Source: Falcatimonas sp. MSJ-15 (lineage in GTDB: Bacteria > Bacillota > Clostridia > Lachnospirales > Lachnospiraceae). From it: DNA of 64,000 nucleotides. Position numbers and translations under genes: made by a program. Numbering within the stretch: the first letter of the stretch is position 1; every line of letters begins with the position of its first letter. Location: the NCBI RefSeq assembly GCF_018918265.1, contig NZ_JAHLQC010000011.1, positions 62,001-126,000 of the forward strand. Direction: 5' to 3'. This document shows positions 45,159 to 54,312 of this stretch, one piece after another. The notes below the pieces were generated by a model. It saw only the letters and a program-made list of their open reading frames with translations, had not been told where the DNA came from and made no database searches.

Positions 45159-47783
45159 ATGGCAAAATGGGTTTACTTATTTACAGAAGGTAATGCTGAT
45201 ATGCGTAATCTCCTTGGGGGCAAGGGTGCTAACCTTGCAGAGATGACTAATCTTGGCTTACCAATTCCACAGGGTTTTACAGTTACAACAGAGGCATGTA
45301 CAGAATATTATAACAGTGGTAAGAATATTACTGATGAGATAAAGACTCAGATATTCGATGCTCTAAAGATACTTGAAGAGAAGCAGGGTAAGAAGTTTGG
45401 GGACACTAAAGACCCACTGCTTGTATCAGTTCGTTCTGGTGCCAGAGCATCAATGCCTGGTATGATGGATACTATTCTTAATCTTGGTCTTAATGATGAA
45501 GCTGTAGAGGGGTTTGCAGCTAAGACAGGTAATCCAAGATTCGCATATGATTCTTATAGAAGATTTATTCAGATGTTCTCAGACGTAGTTATGGAAGTAC
45601 CAAAGTCATTCTTTGAGAAAATCATTGATGAAGTCAAAGAAGCAAAAGGTGTAAAATATGATACAGAACTTACAACAGATGACTTAAAAGAATTAGTTGT
45701 AAGATTCAAAAAAGTATATAAAGATGCAATGAATGGCGAAGAATTCCCACAGGAACCAAAAGTTCAGCTTATGGAAGCTGTTAAAGCAGTATTCCGTTCA
45801 TGGGACAACCCTCGTGCTATCGTATACAGAAGAATGAATGATATTCCTGGTGACTGGGGAACAGCAGTTAATGTTCAGGCTATGGTATTTGGTAATATGG
45901 GAGATACATCTGGAACAGGTGTTGCATTTACACGTAATCCATCAACAGGTGAAAAAGGAATCTATGGTGAATACTTAATCAATGCACAGGGTGAAGATGT
46001 TGTTGCAGGTGTAAGAACACCACAGCCTATTACACAGCTTGAGAAAGATTTACCTGAATGTTATAAACAGTTCATGGAACTTGCAATGAAACTTGAGAAT
46101 CATTACAGAGATATGCAGGATATGGAATTTACAATTCAGGAAGGTAAGTTATATTTCTTACAGACTCGTAATGGTAAGAGAACAGCTCCTGCAGCAATCA
46201 AGATTGCATGTGATCTTGTAGATGAAGGCAAGATTACACCAGAAGAAGCAGTTCTTAGAATTGAAGCTAAATCACTTGACCAGTTATTACATCCAACATT
46301 TGATCAGGCAGCTCTTAAAGCTGGTAAAGTAATCGGCGAAGCACTTCCTGCATCACCTGGTGCAGCAGCAGGTAAAGTATATTTTACAGCAGAAGAAGCA
46401 AAAGAAGCAGGTCAAAGAGGAGAAAGAGTTATTCTTGTACGTCTTGAGACATCACCAGAAGATATTGAAGGTATGCATGCTTCAGAAGGTATCTTAACAG
46501 TTCGTGGCGGTATGACATCTCATGCAGCAGTTGTTGCTCGTGGTATGGGTACAGCATGTGTATCAGGATGTGGCGATATTAATATAGATGAAGAAGGTAA
46601 AGTATTCACTCTTGGTGGAGAGACAATCAAAGAAGGAGATTATATCTCACTTGATGGTTCAACAGGTAAGATTTACCTTGGCGATATTAAGACAGTAGAA
46701 GCATCAGTAAGTGGTGATTTTGGAAGAATCATGGCTTGGGCTGATGAATTTAGAAAACTTGGAGTTAGAACTAATGCAGATACACCAGCAGATACTAAGA
46801 ATGCAGTAAAACTTGGAGCAGAAGGTATCGGTCTTTGCCGTACAGAGCATATGTTCTTTAACGAAGATAGAATTCCAAAGATTCGTAAGATGATTCTCTC
46901 TAAGACAGTAGAAGGAAGAGAAGCAGCACTTGCAGAATTACTTGAATTCCAGAAAGCTGACTTTAAAGCAATGTATGAAGTTCTTGAAGGTAAACCAATG
47001 ACAGTACGTTATCTTGATCCACCTCTTCATGAATTCGTACCAACAGATGAAGAAGACATAAAAGCACTTGCCAAAGATATGAATTTGAGCGTTGAAGAAG
47101 TTAAAGCTACATGTGATGCTTTACATGAATTCAACCCTATGATGGGACATAGAGGATGTCGTCTTGCAGTTACATATCCAGAGATAGCAAGAATGCAGAC
47201 AAGAGCTGTTATGGAAGCTGCTATTGAAGTTAAGAATGAAAAAGGATTTGATATCGTTCCAGAGATTATGATTCCACTTGTTGGTGAGAAGAAAGAGCTT
47301 AAATATGTAAAAGATGTTGTTGTAGAGACAGCAGAAAAAGTAAAAGCAGAAAAAGGTTCAGATATTAAATACCATATCGGTACTATGATCGAGATACCTC
47401 GTGCAGCTTTACTTGCAGATGAGATTGCTGAAGAGGCAGAATTCTTCTCATTTGGTACTAACGATTTAACACAGATGACATTTGGATTCTCTCGTGATGA
47501 TGCAGGTAAATTCCTTGATTCTTATTATAAGAATAAGATTTACGAATCAGATCCATTTGCAAGACTTGACCAAAAAGGTGTTGGACAGCTTGTTAAGATG
47601 GCAGCAGAAAAAGGTCGTCAGGTAAGACCTGATATCAAACTTGGTATCTGTGGAGAACATGGCGGAGATCCTTCAAGTGTTGAATTCTGTCACAGAGTTG
47701 GACTTAACTATGTATCATGTTCACCATTCAGAGTTCCAATTGCAAGACTCGCAGCAGCACAGGCAGCTTTAAAAGACAGATAG
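45159..47783 (+). CDS. ppdK: Pyruvate, phosphate dikinase
   Basis: Interconverts pyruvate, ATP and phosphate with phosphoenolpyruvate, AMP and pyrophosphate; in anaerobes it often serves glycolysis. The 874 residues are full length. The ATP-grasp domain begins GGKGANLAEM; the swivelling phosphohistidine is in GGMTSHAAVVARGMG (about 455). The C-terminal TIM-barrel PEP domain has LCRTEHMFF, IEIPRAAL and GICGEHGGDPSSV. Codon use is strongly biased, as for a highly expressed gene, and the ribosome site is strong. A terminator follows. Confidence 0.97.
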   Translation: MAKWVYLFTEGNADMRNLLGGKGANLAEMTNLGLPIPQGFTVTTEACTEYYNSGKNITDEIKTQIFDALKILEEKQGKKFGDTKDPLLVSVRSGARASMPGMMDTILNLGLNDEAVEGFAAKTGNPRFAYDSYRRFIQMFSDVVMEVPKSFFEKIIDEVKEAKGVKYDTELTTDDLKELVVRFKKVYKDAMNGEEFPQEPKVQLMEAVKAVFRSWDNPRAIVYRRMNDIPGDWGTAVNVQAMVFGNMGDTSGTGVAFTRNPSTGEKGIYGEYLINAQGEDVVAGVRTPQPITQLEKDLPECYKQFMELAMKLENHYRDMQDMEFTIQEGKLYFLQTRNGKRTAPAAIKIACDLVDEGKITPEEAVLRIEAKSLDQLLHPTFDQAALKAGKVIGEALPASPGAAAGKVYFTAEEAKEAGQRGERVILVRLETSPEDIEGMHASEGILTVRGGMTSHAAVVARGMGTACVSGCGDINIDEEGKVFTLGGETIKEGDYISLDGSTGKIYLGDIKTVEASVSGDFGRIMAWADEFRKLGVRTNADTPADTKNAVKLGAEGIGLCRTEHMFFNEDRIPKIRKMILSKTVEGREAALAELLEFQKADFKAMYEVLEGKPMTVRYLDPPLHEFVPTDEEDIKALAKDMNLSVEEVKATCDALHEFNPMMGHRGCRLAVTYPEIARMQTRAVMEAAIEVKNEKGFDIVPEIMIPLVGEKKELKYVKDVVVETAEKVKAEKGSDIKYHIGTMIEIPRAALLADEIAEEAEFFSFGTNDLTQMTFGFSRDDAGKFLDSYYKNKIYESDPFARLDQKGVGQLVKMAAEKGRQVRPDIKLGICGEHGGDPSSVEFCHRVGLNYVSCSPFRVPIARLAAAQAALKDR

Positions 47784-47822
47784 GATATAATAAGGACAAA
47801 TAGATAATAGTATATAAGTTTG

Positions 47823-47855
47823 CAAGGGAAAGCATTTATGGCTTTCCCTTGTTTG
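47823..47855 (+). terminator. Terminator of ppdK
   Basis: A perfect 11-bp stem, CAAGGGAAAGC with GCTTTCCCTTG, then a T-rich tail (TTTGAGTTTT). Confidence 0.8.
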
Positions 47856-47991
47856 AGTTTTGAAATAGCACTTTTATTAATAATTACGTTTCATAGAGTG
47901 AGTGTTGAATTTGTTTAGGTCTGACATGATTTTAGGAGTATTACAATACATCGTATAGGTCAGGAGGCATGTAGAAAAATAATATATACTG

Positions 47992-48000
47992 TGGTATAAT
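47992..48000 (+). promoter_or_regulatory. Extended -10 promoter of the GNAT gene
   Basis: TGGTATAAT is an extended -10 element; the -35 is not recognisable. The distance to the ribosome site is about 37 bases. Confidence 0.5.
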
Positions 48001-48050
48001 TGCTGTGTTTAAGAAGAATGAAAGCTAGAATTTTGTGGAGGAAAAATATT

Positions 48051-48455
48051 ATGAAAATTATTAATTTGAATGAACAGCAAGTAGAGAGTATAGAAGACAG
48101 GCTTAATACTTATGATGAAAATTATATTACATATAAAATGGAAGGTAGTATTAAGATAGGAATTGAAGAAGATGGAAGAATAGTGGCTGGATTAGATGCG
48201 TGTATTACTGCATTTAAGATATTATATGTATCTACAGTATTTGTTGATGAAGAATATAGAAGAAAAGGTTATGGTAAATCACTTATAGAAGAAATGGAAA
48301 AGCGAGCAAGTGAAATGGGTGTGAATACAATTCGACTTGATACATTTAGCTGGCAAGGAAAAGAATTTTATGAAGCTTTAAACTATGAAATAGTTGGAAG
48401 CTATGAAGATGATATTTGCGGATATGCAGAATATTTCTTCTTGAAGCGAATATAA
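48051..48455 (+). CDS. GNAT-family N-acetyltransferase
   Basis: A 134-residue acetyltransferase. The acetyl-CoA-binding motif A is VFVDEEYRRKGYGKSLIEEMEKRA (about 66-89), and the C-terminal FYEALNYEIVGSYED is the usual strand-turn. Substrate unknown. The start at 48051 has GGAGG 9 bases upstream; the earlier ATG at 48000 overlaps the promoter. It is followed 29 bases later by an AlkD-like gene. Confidence 0.85.
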   Translation: MKIINLNEQQVESIEDRLNTYDENYITYKMEGSIKIGIEEDGRIVAGLDACITAFKILYVSTVFVDEEYRRKGYGKSLIEEMEKRASEMGVNTIRLDTFSWQGKEFYEALNYEIVGSYEDDICGYAEYFFLKRI

Positions 48456-48484
48456 AATATAGATAAATGCGAGAAAGGATATAT

Positions 48485-49159
48485 ATGTTAACACCATTAC
48501 AGATGCGATTGTTTGAATTGCAAGATAAAAAATACAGAGATTTTCATAGCAAACTTATACCGAATATACCCTATGAGAATATAATTGGTATAAGAACACC
48601 AATACTTAGAAAGTTTTCAAAAGAATATGCAAAAGAAAATACAGAAGTTTTTTTACATTCTCTTCCGCATAGATATTACGAAGAGAATAATCTTCATATG
48701 ATGCTTATTACAGGAATAAAAGATTATGACAGATGTATCACAGAAGTAGAAAACTTCTTACCTTATATAGATAACTGGGCTACATGTGATTTCCCGGCAC
48801 CGGCTTGTTTTAAGAATAATACAGATAGACTACTTACACATATTGTAAAGTGGATAGATTCCGATGAACCATATACGATAAGATATGGAATAGGTATGTT
48901 AATGAGATTATATCTTGATGATAATTTTAAGGATGAGTATCTTAAGATAGTAGCACAAGTAAAGTCTGAAGAATATTATGTTAATATGATGATTGCGTGG
49001 TATATGGCAACGGCACTTGCTAAGCAGTGGGATAGTACGATTGTATACATTGAGGAGAAGAGATTACCAGAATGGGTTCACAAAAAGACAATACGCAAAG
49101 CTATAGAGAGTTATAGGATAACAGATAAGCAAAAAGAGTATCTAAGGACACTTATATAG
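48485..49159 (+). CDS. AlkD-like DNA alkylation repair protein
   Basis: 224 residues of HEAT-like helical repeats, as in the AlkD glycosylase family that removes alkylated bases. The segment PYIDNWATCDFPAP carries the Trp and Asp expected near the active site, preceded by GIRTPILRKFSKEY. The start at 48485 uses GAGAAAGG; the ATG at 48467 is in frame but has no ribosome site. It is probably cotranscribed with the GNAT gene. Confidence 0.85.
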   Translation: MLTPLQMRLFELQDKKYRDFHSKLIPNIPYENIIGIRTPILRKFSKEYAKENTEVFLHSLPHRYYEENNLHMMLITGIKDYDRCITEVENFLPYIDNWATCDFPAPACFKNNTDRLLTHIVKWIDSDEPYTIRYGIGMLMRLYLDDNFKDEYLKIVAQVKSEEYYVNMMIAWYMATALAKQWDSTIVYIEEKRLPEWVHKKTIRKAIESYRITDKQKEYLRTLI

Positions 49160-49174
49160 AGATAGAAACGCATC

Positions 49175-49204
49175 TTGTAATTAACTGCTTTAATGTGATA
49201 CAAT
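49175..49204 (+). promoter_or_regulatory. Promoter of mscL
   Basis: TTGTAA (49175-49180), 18 bases, TACAAT (49199-49204). It implies a leader of about 170 bases in which no known riboswitch was recognised. Confidence 0.45.
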
Positions 49205-49382
49205 CTACTGATGGAGATATATTCTTTTAAGATATTAGTGTTCATTAAGATGCGACTAGGATAGATCATTAAGACAAGCTTGCAATAGGAGCAGTATATA
49301 AGATTAAGAAAAATGTATAGATCATCTGTCTGAAAGCAGAAAATAGTGATATGAAAATATACAATAAGGGAGAGAATTACAG

Positions 49383-49811
49383 ATGTCAAAAGAAAAAGGA
49401 TTTATTTCAGAATTTAAGAAGTTTATAATGCGTGGTAATGTGATGGATATGGCTGTCGGTGTTATTGTCGGTGGTGCATTTACAGCGATTGTTACATCAC
49501 TTAACCAGGATATTTTAACACCAATACTTGGAATATTTGGTGGAATTGATTTTTCTAACCTTAAAGTTAAACTTGGAACAGGAGAGAGTGCACCAATACT
49601 TTGTTATGGTAATTTTATTACAGCAGTGATTAATTTTCTCATAACAGCACTTGTAATATTCTGTATAGTAAAGCTTATTAATAAGATTAATGATAAGTTC
49701 TCAAAACATGAAGAAACAGTGTCAACTACTAAGAAGTGTCCATATTGTCTTAGTGAGATTAATATAAAAGCAGTTAAGTGTCCGCATTGTACTTCGGATC
49801 TTGAGAAGTAA
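49383..49811 (+). CDS. mscL: Large-conductance mechanosensitive channel MscL
   Basis: Stretch-gated channel that releases solutes on hypo-osmotic shock. 142 residues. The N-terminal helix FKKFIMRGNVMDMAVGVIVGGAF contains the pore-lining TM1, a loop follows, and TM2 is at about 78-98. The C-terminus has an extra zinc-ribbon-like tail with C119, C122, C133 and C136 (CPYC and CPHC), unlike the usual charged helical bundle. GGGAGAG precedes the start. Confidence 0.93.
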   Translation: MSKEKGFISEFKKFIMRGNVMDMAVGVIVGGAFTAIVTSLNQDILTPILGIFGGIDFSNLKVKLGTGESAPILCYGNFITAVINFLITALVIFCIVKLINKINDKFSKHEETVSTTKKCPYCLSEINIKAVKCPHCTSDLEK

Positions 49812-49952
49812 TATTATATTCTGCATATAGTTAATAATACAGAATACATGATATAATACAGAATGGATATATAGTACAGAATAGATATATAGATAAAAAT
49901 ACAGTCATAGTATATGCAAAAGTATATACTATTTAATAATAAGATAATATAT

Positions 49953-49983
49953 AAGACTTTCGTAGTAACTAAGCGAGAGTCTT
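49953..49983 (+). other. Inverted repeat after mscL
   Basis: AAGACTTTCG pairs with CGAGAGTCTT (10 bp, one wobble). Only ATT follows, so termination would be weak. The rest of the 377-base gap holds the MATE promoter and leader. Confidence 0.45.
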
Positions 49984-50007
49984 ATTGCGTATTTATACAA
50001 AAAAGCA

Positions 50008-50038
50008 TTGACATAAACCTTATTCTAAGGATTATAAT
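50008..50038 (+). promoter_or_regulatory. MerR-type promoter of the MATE gene
   Basis: TTGACA (50008-50013) and TATAAT (50033-50038) are 19 bp apart, too far for normal SigA use. The spacer holds the dyad CCTTA-TTC-TAAGG (50018-50030). A long spacer with a central dyad is the mark of promoters twisted into shape by MerR-family drug sensors. Confidence 0.6.
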
Positions 50039-50059
50039 ATAATTTGTGCTTAATTTGAC

Positions 50060-50157
50060 TAATCGACTGTAAAACTAAGTGTTTTAGCACATAACACTGT
50101 CTGATTTTATTATAAGTCAGCACCATCTGATTGTCTTTTACTTAGTTTTACCGATTA
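50060..50157 (+). promoter_or_regulatory. Structured leader of the MATE gene
   Basis: A closing stem of 11 bp (50070-50080 with 50140-50150) is extended by 6 bp (50060-50065 with 50152-50157) and encloses about 60 bases with an inner hairpin (CTGATTT/AAGTCAG). It matches no riboswitch I know. The MATE ribosome site lies about 20 bases downstream. Confidence 0.45.
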
Positions 50158-50188
50158 TATAAAGATTTAACAAAAGGGAGGAGAAAAA

Positions 50189-51559
50189 GTGGAAAACAAA
50201 AGAACATCATTAACAGAAGGAACAATATGGAAAAATATAATAATGTTTGCATTGCCTATATTCCTTGGTAATGTGTTTCAACAACTCTATAATACTATGG
50301 ATTCACTAATTGTTGGTAAATTCATTGATAGTGATGCACTTGCTGCAGTAAGTTCATCAGGAACACTTATATTTTTACTTGTAGGATTTTTTAATGGAAT
50401 TGCAATGGGAGCAGGCGTTGTAATATCCAAATATTTTGGTGCGAAAGATTATGATGAGATGCAGGATGCAATTCATACAGATATTGCATTTGGAATTGTT
50501 GCAGGTATGATTCTTACAGTTGTAGGCGTTATATTTACACCACAGATACTTGTATGGATGAATACACCAAAGTCAGTTTTGCCTAACTCAATAGTCTATT
50601 TTAGAACATATTTTTATGGAGCAATATTTGTAGTATTATATAATATATTCGTAGGAATACTTCAAGCTGTAGGTGACAGTAGGCATCCATTGTATTACCT
50701 TATATTTTCATCATTTGTTAATGTAGCACTTGATATTCTTTTTGTTGCAAAGTTAAAGCTTGGTGTTGGTTCAGCAGCACTTGCAACAGTAATATCACAG
50801 GCTCTTAGTGCAATTCTTTGTTTTATAAGGCTTATAAGATATGATACTGTATACAAGGTTCATCCATCTAAGATTAGATTTCATAAGATTATGCTTGGCA
50901 AAATAATATCTCTTGGTCTTCCATCAGGTGTACAGAATTCTATTATTGCATTTGCTAATGTAATTGTACAGACTAATATTAATGCGTTTGAGAAGAATGC
51001 AGTTGCTGGATGTGGAGCATATTCTAAGATTGAAGGATTTGCTTTTCTTCCAATTACATGCTTTTCAATGGCTCTTACAACATTTGTCGGACAGAATATT
51101 GGAGCGAAGAAATATGACAGAGTTAAAAAAGGAGCTCGCTTTGGAATAATATGTTCAATCATTCTTGCAGAAGTAGTTGGAGTTATTATATTTACACTTG
51201 CACCACATCTTATTGCGTTGTTTAATAGTGAGCCTGAAGTAATTGCATTTGGAACAAGACAAGCTAAGACTGAAGCACTTTTTTATTTCCTTCTTGCATT
51301 TTCACATTGTATAGCGGGAATTATGAGAGGAGCAGGTAAAGCGACAGTGCCTATGTTTACAATGCTTTTAACATGGTGTGGCATAAGAATTACATATATA
51401 TCAATTATGGTTAAGATAATACCGGAGATAGGTGTAATATTCTGGGCATATCCACTTACATGGTCACTAAGTTCGATTATATTCCTGATATATTTTCTTA
51501 AAGCAGATTGGATACATAATTTTGAACGACAAGAGCAGAAGTCGCTTGCAAGGAATTAA
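50189..51559 (+). CDS. MATE-family multidrug exporter
   Basis: A 456-residue transporter with about 12 helices in two homologous halves, exporting drugs or metabolites by Na+ or H+ antiport. Family marks are IWKNIIMFALPIFLGNVFQQLYNTMDSLIVG at the N-terminus, GAGVVISKYFGA, and the second-half equivalent SMALTTFVGQNIGAKKYDR. It starts at GTG with GGGAGGAG upstream. The MerR-like promoter and folded leader imply ligand-responsive control. Confidence 0.92.
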   Translation: MENKRTSLTEGTIWKNIIMFALPIFLGNVFQQLYNTMDSLIVGKFIDSDALAAVSSSGTLIFLLVGFFNGIAMGAGVVISKYFGAKDYDEMQDAIHTDIAFGIVAGMILTVVGVIFTPQILVWMNTPKSVLPNSIVYFRTYFYGAIFVVLYNIFVGILQAVGDSRHPLYYLIFSSFVNVALDILFVAKLKLGVGSAALATVISQALSAILCFIRLIRYDTVYKVHPSKIRFHKIMLGKIISLGLPSGVQNSIIAFANVIVQTNINAFEKNAVAGCGAYSKIEGFAFLPITCFSMALTTFVGQNIGAKKYDRVKKGARFGIICSIILAEVVGVIIFTLAPHLIALFNSEPEVIAFGTRQAKTEALFYFLLAFSHCIAGIMRGAGKATVPMFTMLLTWCGIRITYISIMVKIIPEIGVIFWAYPLTWSLSSIIFLIYFLKADWIHNFERQEQKSLARN

Positions 51560-51673
51560 TTTTAGAGATGTTATCATATTTATAGATGAAGTATATGCAA
51601 AAAGCCATGCAATTTACATAATAGAAGATAAAGGTAACATTTTTAAGAAAAAATTATATTTGCTATGCAAAGA

Positions 51674-51700
51674 GAGAATCGGTAAAACGGTTCTTTTTTT
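51674..51700 (+). terminator. Terminator of the MATE gene
   Basis: AGAATCG pairs with CGGTTCT (one G-U), then seven T, about 115 bases after the stop. The stretch before it is A/T-rich with nothing else recognisable. Confidence 0.7.
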
Positions 51701-51774
51701 GTGCTTTTTATTAAAAGACAATAAAAATTAAAAAAGCAATAAGACTGCAAAACAAAATAACACTATAAAACTAC

Positions 51775-51840
51775 TTGACATGTACGTGAATATATGTTAA
51801 ATATTATTCATACAAATTAGCTAGGAAATGTATGAATAAT
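51775..51840 (+). promoter_or_regulatory. Promoter and dyad operator of cysK
   Basis: TTGACA (51775-51780), 17 bases, TAAATA (51798-51803). A perfect 12-bp dyad, ATTATTCATACA at 51803-51814 and TGTATGAATAAT at 51829-51840, covers the start point, a repressor position. Related TATGAAAAGTAT-like and ATCATACA sequences follow downstream. Confidence 0.6.
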
Positions 51841-51976
51841 AGGAAACGTATGAAAAGTATAAATATCATACATTGAAATTATACATTGGAATGAATATAT
51901 AGCTGGAATAAGGTAAATATAATTATGTCAATAGTTAAAGTATATATAGCATAATAATTGAAAGGCGGTATGAAGC

Positions 51977-52909
51977 ATGGCTAATATAAAGAGAGGATTT
52001 ACAGAATTAATAGGTAATACACCACTTGTAGAAGTTAGTAATATTGAGAATAAGTTAAATCTTAAGGCAAGATTACTTGTAAAGGTTGAATATTTTAATC
52101 CGGCAGGAAGTGTAAAAGACAGAATAGCACTTGCAATGATACAAGATGCCGAAGAGAAAGGAATTCTTAAACCCGGTGCAACGATTATTGAACCAACAAG
52201 TGGCAATACAGGAATAGGTATCTCAGCAGTTGCTGCAGCAAGAGGATATAGAGCGATACTTACAATGCCTGAGACTATGAGTATAGAGAGAAGAAAGCTT
52301 GTTAAGGCTTATGGTGCAGAAGTTGTACTTACTGATGGAAGTAAGGGTATGAAAGGCGCAATAGATAAAGCGGAAGAACTTAACAGAGAGATAGAAGGTT
52401 CTATAATATTAAGTCAGTTCACTAATCAAGCTAATCCTAGTGTGCATGAGAGAACAACAGGTCCGGAGATATATGAAGCAACTGATGGTAAAGTGGATTA
52501 TTTTGTAGCTGGTGTTGGTACAGGTGGAACTGTGACAGGAACAGGAAGATATCTTAAGTCGAAGATTGATGGAGTTAAGATTATAGCGGTTGAACCTAAG
52601 AATTCACCGGTATTATCAGAAGGTAGAAGTGGTTCACATAAGATACAGGGTATAGGTGCAGGATTTATTCCGGATACACTTGATACAAAAGTATATGATG
52701 AAGTGTTTACTGTAGAGAATGAAGCTGCATTTGAGACAGCAAGAGAGATTGCGAGAACAGAAGGAATTCTTGTAGGAATATCTTCAGGAGCAGCATTATA
52801 TGCAGCAATTGAAATAGCAAAGAGACCAGAGAATGAAGGAAAGACAGTGGTTGCACTTCTTCCGGATACAGGAGAGAGATATCTTTCAACAGCTCTTTTT
52901 GAAGAGTAA
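51977..52909 (+). CDS. cysK: Cysteine synthase A
   Basis: PLP enzyme (O-acetylserine sulfhydrylase) that makes cysteine from O-acetylserine and sulfide. 310 residues. The PLP lysine is in NPAGSVKDRIA (about 47), the substrate loop TSGNTGIG, the phosphate-binding loop GVGTGGTVTGTGRYLK and the C-terminal GISSGAA. AAAGGCGG lies before the start. A strong dyad at the promoter suggests repression when cysteine is plentiful. Confidence 0.96.
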   Translation: MANIKRGFTELIGNTPLVEVSNIENKLNLKARLLVKVEYFNPAGSVKDRIALAMIQDAEEKGILKPGATIIEPTSGNTGIGISAVAAARGYRAILTMPETMSIERRKLVKAYGAEVVLTDGSKGMKGAIDKAEELNREIEGSIILSQFTNQANPSVHERTTGPEIYEATDGKVDYFVAGVGTGGTVTGTGRYLKSKIDGVKIIAVEPKNSPVLSEGRSGSHKIQGIGAGFIPDTLDTKVYDEVFTVENEAAFETAREIARTEGILVGISSGAALYAAIEIAKRPENEGKTVVALLPDTGERYLSTALFEE

Positions 52910-53375
52910 GACATAGGCATATCGAGTGTATACGTTTTTTATAAATTTTGCATTGCATTAAAGCTTAAAGGCTTTTGCCACCGACATCTTAATTTGTAGC
53001 ACCATTCACTTTGTGACTATGTGAATTGAGAGACATATACATTCTTTGCATCATATATAGGAAAATATATAATATTAACCACATTTTGCACAGGTACAGA
53101 TGATTAAACGTAGACAACATTAGTTAGAGTATTAAATATAGAAATATTATATACTCTCTATATAGTAAAATGATTAACTAATTGTTACATGGATTTTAAT
53201 ATATAAGAAGGATATATTCTCTGCAAAACACCCAAATATTATGCCAATACGTTCAAAATAAGCTGAAGCATAGGAAACCAATACAGAAAAAATAGTACAA
53301 ACACAGAAATATTGATGTTATATTAGATATAGAAGGTTTTGATAAAAAAGAGAAGATAAAATAGTTAGTTTCTAT
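52910..53375. other. Intergenic stretch after cysK, nothing recognised
   Basis: About 465 A/T-rich bases. A very short stem, AAAGC with GCTTTT near 52960-52976, could end cysK. No ORF with a ribosome site, no known RNA and no clear repeat was seen. Confidence 0.4.
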
Positions 53376-53414
53376 AAAAAAACAGAGAAAAGCGGGGAAC
53401 TTTTCTCTGTTTTT
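53376..53414. terminator. Bidirectional terminator before folT
   Basis: A perfect stem of about 13 bp, AACAGAGAAAAG with CTTTTCTCTGTT, has T runs on both strands. It most likely ends the minus-strand folT transcript and any readthrough from cysK. Confidence 0.82.
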
Positions 53415-53487
53415 AGTTTTTCAAAATTGAATATACATGTTACAATGTCAAGCGGTCAATATTTACATCTTTGACGAGACAGATTAT

Positions 53488-54066
53488 CTAACAGGTTTTA
53501 CTGTGCTTTGGCTTATAATAAGCAAGATTCATCTTATTAAGTGGTGCTTTTAAAGCATTAACAGCCATGATGAACAGGAATGTCTCGATAGGATACATAA
53601 TAAGTTCTTTGATGATTCTTGTAGTTAGAAGATACTCCCAAGGAGTGTGATACATAATTCTTAACCATACGGAATTCATTACAACATTGACAATAACAAC
53701 AACAGTTAATTTCGCTATAGCACATCTTAGAGTACTTACGGGTTTCTTATATAGAAAAATACCATAGATAAAACCGCCCACGATGGCACTTAATGTAAAG
53801 CCAGGGAAGAAAGCTCCTGTAGGCTTTATAAAGTATTTGATAATATCAGTTGCACCGCCAAAGACAGCACCGGTAACAGGTCCGAACATCAGACCTATCA
53901 TTGAGTTACAAAGGAATGAAAATCCCACTTTAATAGTTGGTGTCACTTGTACAGATAGTGTGCCAAGTAATACGGAGAGTGCTATAAATAGTGCACATAT
54001 TGAGATGTTTCTGATGCTTTTTAGTTCATTAAGAGAACTTTTTAATGTGTTAGTAAAATTTTTCAT
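53488..54066 (-). CDS. folT: Folate ECF transporter S component FolT
   Basis: Membrane binding subunit for folate uptake, working with a shared EcfAAT module. 192 residues with about six helices. Family marks are FIALSVLLGTLSVQVTPTIKVGFSF, CNSMIGLMFGPVTGAVFGGATDIIKYF and FFPGFTLSA. GGAGG lies 8 bases upstream of the ATG. A THF riboswitch in the leader fixes the substrate class. Confidence 0.93.
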   Translation of the reverse strand: MKNFTNTLKSSLNELKSIRNISICALFIALSVLLGTLSVQVTPTIKVGFSFLCNSMIGLMFGPVTGAVFGGATDIIKYFIKPTGAFFPGFTLSAIVGGFIYGIFLYKKPVSTLRCAIAKLTVVVIVNVVMNSVWLRIMYHTPWEYLLTTRIIKELIMYPIETFLFIMAVNALKAPLNKMNLAYYKPKHSKTC

Positions 54067-54120
54067 AAAAAAACCTCCTTCTTGCAGTCGTTGCTACAAT
54101 TAGGAGATTAAGCTAAATGT

Positions 54121-54218
54121 AGCAGCGGGATGCGAAAATTATACCGCGGATGAACTCCTTCGTTCAAATGGCAACTCCCCGTCCAGATGACACTTAACGC
54201 ATAATTTTCTACTCTGCT
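54121..54218 (-). promoter_or_regulatory. THF riboswitch upstream of folT
   Basis: Tetrahydrofolate-sensing aptamer. Read on the minus strand it has AGCAGAGTAG, then GCGTTAAGTG, a central stem, AACGAAGGAGTTCATCCGCGGT and CGCATCCCGCTGCT, the conserved THF order. The closing stem is AGCAG with CTGCT. Downstream, CTCCT can pair with AGGAG at the ribosome site, suggesting translational control. Confidence 0.93.
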
Positions 54219-54255
54219 TTAATAATTTATTAAGTTAATATGTTTACAAGAAAGG

Positions 54256-54283
54256 ATTATAGCATATTAAAAATAAATTACAA
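54256..54283 (-). promoter_or_regulatory. Promoter of folT
   Basis: On the minus strand TTGTAA (54283-54278), 16 bases, TATAAT (54261-54256), which places the start about 30 bases before the riboswitch. Confidence 0.65.
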
Positions 54284-54312
54284 TAGTTTTTTTAAAAAAC
54301 TAAAAAATGCAA

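Noticed and set aside
47960..47975. AGGAGG followed by ATG TAG
   Set aside because: The ATG is followed directly by a stop and the spacing is one base, so it is not a gene.
49169..49254. CGCATCTT/AAGATGCG as a riboswitch closing stem before mscL
   Set aside because: The left arm overlaps the -35 box of the best promoter, so it would not be transcribed; no known aptamer core lies inside.
51522..51731. 69-codon ORF starting inside the MATE gene
   Set aside because: TTG start without a ribosome site, overlapping the real gene and running through its terminator.
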